Shown: one piece after another, positions 58,123-64,000 of the stretch
Position numbering within the stretch: position 1 is the stretch's first letter
Layout: the number at the start of each line of letters is the position of its first letter
Assembly: GCA_041659105.1 (NCBI GenBank)
Contig: JBAZYX010000005.1
Location: 10,666 to 74,665 of the forward strand
Direction: 5' to 3'
From: CAIUKV01 sp041659105
GTDB taxonomy: Bacteria > Actinomycetota > Acidimicrobiia > IMCC26256 > PALSA-555
DNA length: 64,000 bases
Notes under the pieces: generated by a model
What the model was told of the DNA's origin: nothing
The model's database searches: none
Seen by the model: only the letters and a program-made list of their open reading frames with translations
Translations under genes and position numbers: made by a program

Positions 58123-59502
58123 ATGACCGCCACCCCGCAGCCCAGTGCGGCCCCGGACCCCGGTTCCGAGCCGGCGATCGATCCGCGACGCACGGTGCCC
58201 GGGGTCGACCGCGTGGTCGCCGAGCTCGACGGCCTCCCCCATCCGCTGCTCGTGGAGTGCGCCCGGCTCGCCGTCGACGCCGCCCGAGACCGCGCCGCGG
58301 CCGGGCAGGCGGTGGACCCCGACGCCGTGATCGACGACGCGCGGTCCCGAGCCGATGCCCTGCGCCGCGGCCTGCTCCACCGGGTGGTGAACGCGACGGG
58401 GGTCATCGTGCACACGAACCTCGGGCGCGCCCCGATGGATCCCGAGGCGATCGCGGCGGCGGCCGAGGTGGCCACCGGGTACTCGAACCTCGAGTACCGC
58501 ATGGACGCCGGCGAGCGCGGCTCGCGCCACGAGCACGCCGGCACGTTGCTCGCGCGTGCGTGCGGCGCCGAGGCCGGGATCGTGGTCAACAACAACGCCG
58601 CTGCGGTGCTGCTCGCGCTCGGCGCGGTGGCCCGGGGCCGTGAGGGCGTTGTGTCGCGCGGGGAGCTGGTCGAGATCGGTGGTGGCTTCCGCGTCCCCGA
58701 GATCATGGCGGAGTCGGGGTGCCGGCTCGTCGAGGTGGGCACGACCAACCGCACGCGTCTCGCCGACTACACCGCCCAGCTGCGCGACGAGACCGCGCTG
58801 CTGCTCAAGGTGCACGCGTCGAACTACCGCATGATCGGGTTCATCGAGTCCACGCCGGTGGCGGAGCTCGCGACCCTCGGGCCACCGGTGATGGTCGACG
58901 CCGGCTCCGGCCTCATGGACGACACCACCCCGTGGCTCGGCGGGCGCCCCGCGTGGCTGCACGACGAGCCGGGCGTGCGCCAGGTAGTCGAGGAGGGAGC
59001 GGCGCTCGTCACCTTCTCGGGCGACAAGCTCCTCGGCGGGCCGCAGGCCGGCGTGATCGTCGGGAACGCCGACCTCGTGGCCGCGTGCGCGAAGCACCCG
59101 CTCGCGCGCGCGGTGCGCGCCGACAAGGTCACCCTCGCGGCGCTCCAGTACGTCGCGCTCACCTACCTCTCCGGCGCGGCCGGCTCGCTGCCGCTGTGGC
59201 GGATGGCTGCGCTGACCGTGGACGAGCTGCGAACGCGCGCGGCCGCGCTCGCGGCCGCGGTGCCCGGCGCCGAGGTGGTGGACACCGAGGCGGTGGCCGG
59301 CGGCGGCTCGCTGCCCGGGCTCACGATCCCGTCGGCCGGTCTCCAGGTGCCGGTGGCCGACGCGCGCGCCGCGCTCGCGCGCCTGCGCGAGTGGTCCGTC
59401 GTCGCGCGGATCGACCGCGGCACCGTCGTGTGCGACCTCCGCACCGTAGACCCCGACGACGACGAGCGCCTCGTGCAGGCGCTGACCGACGCCTGCCGGT
59501 AG
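58123..59502 (+). CDS. selA: L-seryl-tRNA(Sec) selenium transferase
   Basis: PLP enzyme converting Ser-tRNA(Sec) to Sec-tRNA(Sec) with selenophosphate. The 459-residue protein has the SelA landmarks RRGLLHRVVNATGVIVHTNL, GYSNLEYRMDAGERGSRHEH, VVNNNAAAVLLALGAVARGR, and the PLP lysine at about residue 302 in VTFSGDKLLGGPQAG. TACGCT (58108-58113) nine bases before ATG 58123 may be the -10; no ribosome site is visible. selB follows after nine bases; tRNA-Sec is at 24.1 kb. Confidence 0.96.
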   Translation: MTATPQPSAAPDPGSEPAIDPRRTVPGVDRVVAELDGLPHPLLVECARLAVDAARDRAAAGQAVDPDAVIDDARSRADALRRGLLHRVVNATGVIVHTNLGRAPMDPEAIAAAAEVATGYSNLEYRMDAGERGSRHEHAGTLLARACGAEAGIVVNNNAAAVLLALGAVARGREGVVSRGELVEIGGGFRVPEIMAESGCRLVEVGTTNRTRLADYTAQLRDETALLLKVHASNYRMIGFIESTPVAELATLGPPVMVDAGSGLMDDTTPWLGGRPAWLHDEPGVRQVVEEGAALVTFSGDKLLGGPQAGVIVGNADLVAACAKHPLARAVRADKVTLAALQYVALTYLSGAAGSLPLWRMAALTVDELRTRAAALAAAVPGAEVVDTEAVAGGGSLPGLTIPSAGLQVPVADARAALARLREWSVVARIDRGTVVCDLRTVDPDDDERLVQALTDACR

Positions 59503-59511
59503 CGGCGCACC

Positions 59512-61311
59512 GTGCGGACCATCGCCACCGCGGGCCACGTCGACCACGGCAAGTCGTCGCTCGTGCTCGCGCTCACCGGCACCGATCCCGACCGGTTCCC
59601 GGAGGAGAAGGCCCGCGGTCTCACGATCGACCTCGGGTTCGCGTTCGCCACCCTGCCGTCGGGCACCGAGATCGCGTTCGTCGACGTGCCCGGGCACGTG
59701 CGCTTCATCAAGAACATGCTCGCCGGGGTGGGCGCGGTCGACCTCGCGCTCCTCGTCGTGGCCGCGACCGAGGGGTGGATGCCCCAGACCGAGGAGCACC
59801 TACGCATCCTCGAGCTGCTCGGCGTCTCCCACGGCATGGTCGCGATCACCAAAGCCGACCTCGTCGACGACGAGACGCTCGAGCTCGCCGAGCTCGAGGT
59901 GACCGAGCACCTCGAGGACACGCCGCTCGCCGACGCGCCGATCGTGGTCTGCGACTCGCTGTCGGGCCGCGGGCTCGACGACGTGCGGCGCACGCTCGAC
60001 GAGGTGCTGGCGGGCGCGCCGTCGGCCCGGGACGCGGGGCGGCCGCGCCTGTGGATCGACCGGGTGTTCGCGGCGAAGGGCGCCGGGACGGTGGTGACGG
60101 GCACGCTCAGCGGCGGCTCGGTGCGCGTCGACGACGAGCTCGAGGTGGGCGGGCGCGACCAGCGCGTGCGGGTGCGGGGCATCGAGAGCGCCCGGCAGCA
60201 CTTCGACGCGATCGGGCCGGGCAACCGCGTCGCCCTCAACCTCGCCGGGATCGACCACCACGAGCTGGCCCGCGGCGACGCGCTCGTGCGGCCGGGCCAG
60301 TGGGCCGCGCCGGCGGTGGTCGACGTGGGGATCCACCGCGTGCCGGGCGAGAAGCTCGCCCGACGCGCTCGGGTGCAGGTGTACGCAGGATCCGGAGAGC
60401 ACGGGGCGACGCTGCGGGCGCTCGACCCCGACGCCGACTTCGCCCGCCTGCGACTGTCCCGCGCGCTGCCGCTCGCGCCGGGCGACCGCCTCGTGCTGCG
60501 CGACCCGGGGCGCGGGCGGACCGTCGCCGGAGTCGAGGTGCTCGACGTCGCGCCCGTGCGCCGCGCCGCGGACGCGGCCGACGCGCTCGGGCTTCCCCTG
60601 GGCGAGCGGCTGATGCACGCGCACCACTGGATCTCCGTGGCCGACCTGCCCCGCGTCGCCGGTCTGGCCGACGCCGACGTGGACGGATTCGTCGCGTCGC
60701 TGGTGGACGCCGGCCTCGCCGAGCGGGCCGACGGCTGGCTGGTGGAGCCCGCCACGCGGGCCCGGCTGCGCGACGAGTCGCGCACGCGCGTGGGCGCGTT
60801 CCACCGCGAGAAGCCGACCGAGCCCGGCCTCGACCTCGCGGTGCTGGCCCGTTCGCTGAAGGCGGACGCGGCCCACCTGCGGGCCGCGCTCGCCGACACC
60901 CCGGGCCTCGTGGTGGAGCGCGGCGTCGTGCACGACGAGCAGCACGCGACGTCGGTGGCCGACTCCGACGAAGGGCGCGCGCTCGTCGCGCGGTTCGCGG
61001 CGTCGCCGTACGCGCCGCCCGCGCCGGCCGACACCGGCGCGCCGGTCGCGTTGGTGCGTGCGCTCGTACGGGAGGGTCAGCTCGTCGACATCGACGGCGT
61101 GGTGTTCGCCGCGTCGGCGCTCGGCGCGGCGCGCGCGCAGGTGGTGGCGCTGCTCGCCGAGCGTGGGACCGTCACCATCGCCGACATCCGCGACGCGCTC
61201 GGCTCGTCGCGCAAGTACACGCTCCCGATCGTCAACTGGCTCGACCGCAACGGCGTGACCCGGCGTCGCGGCGACGACCGCATCCCCGGCCCCACCTCCG
61301 GCCTCACCTGA
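59512..61311 (+). CDS. selB: selenocysteine-specific translation elongation factor
   Basis: GTPase that brings Sec-tRNA(Sec) to UGA codons bearing a SECIS hairpin. The 599-residue protein has G1 GHVDHGKSS (residues 8-16), RGLTIDLGFAF (SelB-specific switch I), DVPGHVRFIKNMLAGVGAVD, and TKADLVDDETL. Three beta-barrel domains follow, then C-terminal winged helices that read the SECIS (ending SSRKYTLPIVNWLDRNGVTR). GTG at 59512. It forms an operon with selA. selD is not in the window. Confidence 0.96.
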   Translation: MRTIATAGHVDHGKSSLVLALTGTDPDRFPEEKARGLTIDLGFAFATLPSGTEIAFVDVPGHVRFIKNMLAGVGAVDLALLVVAATEGWMPQTEEHLRILELLGVSHGMVAITKADLVDDETLELAELEVTEHLEDTPLADAPIVVCDSLSGRGLDDVRRTLDEVLAGAPSARDAGRPRLWIDRVFAAKGAGTVVTGTLSGGSVRVDDELEVGGRDQRVRVRGIESARQHFDAIGPGNRVALNLAGIDHHELARGDALVRPGQWAAPAVVDVGIHRVPGEKLARRARVQVYAGSGEHGATLRALDPDADFARLRLSRALPLAPGDRLVLRDPGRGRTVAGVEVLDVAPVRRAADAADALGLPLGERLMHAHHWISVADLPRVAGLADADVDGFVASLVDAGLAERADGWLVEPATRARLRDESRTRVGAFHREKPTEPGLDLAVLARSLKADAAHLRAALADTPGLVVERGVVHDEQHATSVADSDEGRALVARFAASPYAPPAPADTGAPVALVRALVREGQLVDIDGVVFAASALGAARAQVVALLAERGTVTIADIRDALGSSRKYTLPIVNWLDRNGVTRRRGDDRIPGPTSGLT

Positions 61312-61322
61312 CGAAACCCCGG

Positions 61323-62762
61323 TCAGGCTTGGTTCGGGTCGCCTTCGGACTGCTCGCGGGCCGCGCGCTCCTTGGCCTCCTGCGCCAGCCGCTTCTTCTC
61401 GCGATACCGCTCGCGGTGGTCTTCGGCGCCGCCCTCCTCGGGCTCGACCTCGAGCACCAGGCCGTCGACCTCGACCACCCGCAACACGTCGCCTGAGCCG
61501 ATCGGCGTCGCGCGGTTGGTGCGAGCGCGCCAGCGGGCGCCGTCGATCAGCGCCACCCCGTCGGGGTCGATCGGCACCTCGGCGGTGCCCATCCGCCCCA
61601 CCATGCCCTCACGCCCGACGGTCGGCGTCGAGAACCGCGCGCGCACCGCTGCGGTCATGCCCCAGATGAAGAAGAGGATCGTGCCGCCGACCACGAGGAG
61701 CATCACCCACCACGGCACATCGAGGCGCGACGACCCGCCGTACAGGAACATCGAGCCGGTGACGAGCGAGATCCCGCCCACGCCCGTCCAGAAGCCCAGT
61801 CCACCCGCTTGCACGTCGACCGAGAGCCCGAACATGGCGAGCAGGAGCAGGCCCACCGCCCACCAGTGCGTGGGCAGGTGCGAGAACCCGTAGCACCCGC
61901 CCACCAGCGCGAACGCGCCCGCCAGGCCGACCAGCCCGATGCTGATGGCGAAGAACTCGAAGATGATGAGCGCGAGCCCGACGATGAAGAGGAAGTAGGC
62001 GACCGACGGGCGGATGAGCCCGTGCTGGAGCTGGGCGCCGAGGCCCATGCCGTCGAACACGACCTCCTGGTTCGGCTGCCGGCGCCGGTCCCGGCCCTCG
62101 CCGATCACCTTCGCGGTGTTGAGCGTGACCTCGCCCGCCGCGGTCTCGACCGTCTTGCCGTCCATGCTGACGACGACCTCGCCGAGCGTCGGCCGCACGC
62201 CGTCGACCACGCCGGCCGACGCGGCCTCGCCGGCCGAGAAGCCGCGGGTGGCGGACCGGGCCGCGCCCTGCGGGTCGCGCCCGTTGCGCTCGGCGAGCCG
62301 CGCGAGCTCGTCGGCCGTGGCCGCGGTGGGCGGATCGCTCGGCGTGTCGAGACGCTCCGGTGCACCCGGTCCGACCGATGCGCCGTTGGCGACGAACGCC
62401 CGGTGCGAGGCCTGGAGCAGCAAGGTGGCGCCACCCTGGGCGGAGCCACCCGACGGGCCGGCCCACGCGATCACCGGGATCCGGGACCGCTCGATCATCT
62501 GGACGATCTCGTCGACGTCGACGTCGACCGTTCCCCGGGAGTCGATCTGCAGCACGAGCATCGTGCGGCGCTGCTCGTTGGCCGCGGTGATGGCGTCCTT
62601 CACCAGCGAGGCGGTGGGCGGGTCGAGCAATCCCTCCACCTGGACCACCGAGATGCCCCGCTGGCCGTCGGCGGCCGCCTCCGCCGAGGGCAGGAGCGTG
62701 ACCAGGCCGCCGAGCACGAGAACGAGGCCGGCGAGCAGGCGCGCGAGTCGACGCCCCGCCAC
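61323..62762 (-). CDS. long NfeD-family protein (ClpP-class serine protease domain + NfeD)
   Basis: A 479-residue membrane protein. A signal/anchor helix (residues about 5-30) precedes a ClpP-like domain: VVQVEGLLDPPTASLVKDAI, IPVIAWAGPSGGSAQGGATL (serine region), ASAGVVDGVRPTLGEVVVSM. Four membrane helices follow, then a C-terminal OB-type NfeD domain with GREGMVGRMGTAEVPIDPDG. The family usually works with stomatin/flotillin proteins in membrane quality control; none is adjacent. GTG at 62762 is the first start before the hydrophobic segment. It is convergent with selB. Confidence 0.85.
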   Translation of the reverse strand: MAGRRLARLLAGLVLVLGGLVTLLPSAEAAADGQRGISVVQVEGLLDPPTASLVKDAITAANEQRRTMLVLQIDSRGTVDVDVDEIVQMIERSRIPVIAWAGPSGGSAQGGATLLLQASHRAFVANGASVGPGAPERLDTPSDPPTAATADELARLAERNGRDPQGAARSATRGFSAGEAASAGVVDGVRPTLGEVVVSMDGKTVETAAGEVTLNTAKVIGEGRDRRRQPNQEVVFDGMGLGAQLQHGLIRPSVAYFLFIVGLALIIFEFFAISIGLVGLAGAFALVGGCYGFSHLPTHWWAVGLLLLAMFGLSVDVQAGGLGFWTGVGGISLVTGSMFLYGGSSRLDVPWWVMLLVVGGTILFFIWGMTAAVRARFSTPTVGREGMVGRMGTAEVPIDPDGVALIDGARWRARTNRATPIGSGDVLRVVEVDGLVLEVEPEEGGAEDHRERYREKKRLAQEAKERAAREQSEGDPNQA

Positions 62763-62789
62763 CCTGAGGCTGCGGGGCCCACCCGTACC

Positions 62790-63743
62790 ATGCGAGGCAT
62801 GGAGCTCGCGCAGTTCTGCGCCTCCTCCCGGATCGTGATCGTTGCGGGCAAGGGCGGGGTCGGGAAGACGACGGTCGTCGCCACCCTCGCCACGATGGCC
62901 GCACGAAGCGGCCTGAGCGTGCTGGTCGTGGAGGTGGAAGGCAAATCTGGCCTGTCCGCCTGCCTCGGCCTGCCGCCGCTCGCCTATGAGGAGGTGGAGG
63001 CTACGCCCGGACTGCGCGTTCGTGCCCTCTCGGCCGACGACGCCCTCCTCGAATACCTCGACCAGCGCGGCCTCCACCGGATCTCCGGCCGGCTGGTGCG
63101 CTCGGGCACGATCGACGTGGTTTCCACGGCCATCCCCGGCATGCGCGACATCCTCCTGCTCGGGAAGGTGAAGCAGCTCGAGCAATCGGCATCGGCGCCC
63201 GACCTCATCGTGCTCGACGCCCCCGCGGCCGGCCACGCCATCACCTTCCTCCTGTCGCCCCGGGGCCTCCAGGACGCCGTGCGCATGGGGCCGGTGCGCC
63301 AGCAGGCCGACGACGTGGTGGAGATGCTGGCCGACCCGGCGCGCTGCCAGGTGCTGCTGGTGACGCTGCCCGAGGAGACGCCGGTCAACGAGGTGACCGA
63401 GACCGCCTACGTGCTCGAGGATCGGGCCGGTCTCGCGCTGGGGCCGGTGGTCGTGAACCAGTGCCTCCCCGCGCGCTGGAGCGGCGCGCCGAACGCGGTG
63501 GCCGACGCCGCGCGCGCCGGAGTCGACATCTCGGACCACGACGCCGCGGCGCTCGACGCCGCGACCGGGTTCGTGGGCGCCCGCCGGGCGATCCAGCAGG
63601 AGCAGATCGACCGGCTCGCCAAGATGCTCCCGCTCCCCCAGATCCAGCTGCCGTTCCTCAACGAGGAGATCGGGCCCGAGGCGATCGGTCACCTCGCGGA
63701 CGCGTTCGCCGCTCAGGTCACGGCAATGAAGGCCCGGACATGA
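62790..63743 (+). CDS. ArsA/GET3-like ATPase (first of pair)
   Basis: A 317-residue SIMIBI-class ATPase with deviant Walker A IVIVAGKGGVGKTTVVATLA, then VLVVEVEGKSGLSACLGLPP, LIVLDAPAAGHAITFLLSPR, and a C-terminal QIQLPFLNEEIGPEAI. Pairs of such ATPases occur in actinobacteria (the mycobacterial Rv3679/Rv3680 type), where they are linked to stress and metabolite tolerance rather than arsenite export. ATG 62790 or 62799 are both possible. The stop overlaps the second gene (ATGA). Confidence 0.85.
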   Translation: MRGMELAQFCASSRIVIVAGKGGVGKTTVVATLATMAARSGLSVLVVEVEGKSGLSACLGLPPLAYEEVEATPGLRVRALSADDALLEYLDQRGLHRISGRLVRSGTIDVVSTAIPGMRDILLLGKVKQLEQSASAPDLIVLDAPAAGHAITFLLSPRGLQDAVRMGPVRQQADDVVEMLADPARCQVLLVTLPEETPVNEVTETAYVLEDRAGLALGPVVVNQCLPARWSGAPNAVADAARAGVDISDHDAAALDAATGFVGARRAIQQEQIDRLAKMLPLPQIQLPFLNEEIGPEAIGHLADAFAAQVTAMKART

Positions 63744-64000
63744 GCACCGCGGCGCTCGGCGCGCTCGTGGCGGAACGTCATGTGCTCGTGTGCTGCGGCA
63801 CCGGCGGGGTGGGCAAGACCACCACCGCGGCCGCACTCGCGGTGGAAGGCGCGCGGCGCGGTCGCCGCGTCGCGGTGATCACGATCGACCCGGCCCGGCG
63901 GCTCGCCGACACGCTCGGCCTCGCGGGGACGAACGACCACGAGGTGGCGCGCGAGCTGTGGGATCCCGACGGGCGCGCCCCGAGCACCGGACGGCTCACC
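63740..64000 (+). CDS. ArsA/GET3-like ATPase (second of pair, partial)
   Basis: Only the first 87 residues lie in the window. HVLVCCGTGGVGKTTTAAAL is the P-loop (GTGGVGKTT, lacking the first signature lysine), followed by VAVITIDPARRLADTLGLAG, characteristic of the second member of actinobacterial ArsA-like pairs. The start ATG overlaps the stop of the first gene, so the two probably form a heterodimer. The frame runs off the right edge. Confidence 0.88.
   Translation, partial: MSTAALGALVAERHVLVCCGTGGVGKTTTAAALAVEGARRGRRVAVITIDPARRLADTLGLAGTNDHEVARELWDPDGRAPSTGRLT

Overview
The window is very GC-rich DNA that codes densely on both strands. Many starts are GTG and most genes are joined by 4-base GTGA, ATGA or TGATG overlaps. 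Gene content points to an actinobacterium: an actinobacterial Tad pilus operon, a paired TrkA + OB-fold locus, GSI-type glnA / GSI-alpha glnA2 / GlnR-like regulator / glnE, a SufR-like regulator, DUF2510, a LytR-CpsA-Psr protein and paired ArsA-type ATPases. The class Acidimicrobiia is my guess; no rRNA is present to settle it.

Layout. 0-5.6 kb: topA, an MFS exporter, tmk and holB in one leftward operon. 5.7-8.3 kb: DedA with a truncated divergent DedA remnant, a cupin, a hotdog thioesterase and a secreted protein. 8.5-14.8 kb: H+-pyrophosphatase, a KimA-like APC transporter, two TrkA NAD-binding proteins (potassium homeostasis) and an OB-fold protein. 14.9-16.5 kb: a secreted protein with an LCP protein. 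16.5-21 kb: seven-gene Tad pilus operon. 21-24.1 kb: small membrane proteins and a rhomboid protease. 24.1-24.5 kb: selenocysteine tRNA followed by two families of tandem repeats. 24.5-28.3 kb: LivJ-like binding protein, a thiolase-fold/DUF35 pair and a luciferase-like oxidoreductase. 28.3-36 kb: RDD protein, nonapeptide-repeat protein, potassium channel, phosphodiesterase, sigma-70 factor, DMT permease and nadE. 36-49.4 kb: glnE, then a GH43 lipoprotein and an accessory islet, then glnA, glnA2 and a GlnR-like regulator. 49.4-54 kb: compact fused molybdenum hydroxylase, a Tat-exported thioredoxin-fold protein and a GT-C membrane protein. 54-58 kb: Fe-S group (A-type carrier, SufR-like regulator, Mrp), then a metallo-beta-lactamase-fold hydrolase and a NUDIX hydrolase. 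58-64 kb: selA-selB, a long NfeD protein and two ArsA-like ATPases, the second cut by the window edge.

How the parts work together. tRNA-Sec, SelA and SelB show a selenocysteine system, but I found no selenoprotein gene or selD here. GlnE, the adenylylatable GlnA (Tyr402), GlnA2 and the orphan regulator form a nitrogen-assimilation block. Between glnE and glnA sits about 4.4 kb bounded by an exact 24-bp direct repeat. It holds an ECF sigma factor with a membrane partner, a broken tyrosine integrase, three 23-bp iteron-like repeats and a DUF4143 ATPase, and it is the best candidate for an acquired element. No CRISPR array or intact insertion sequence was seen.
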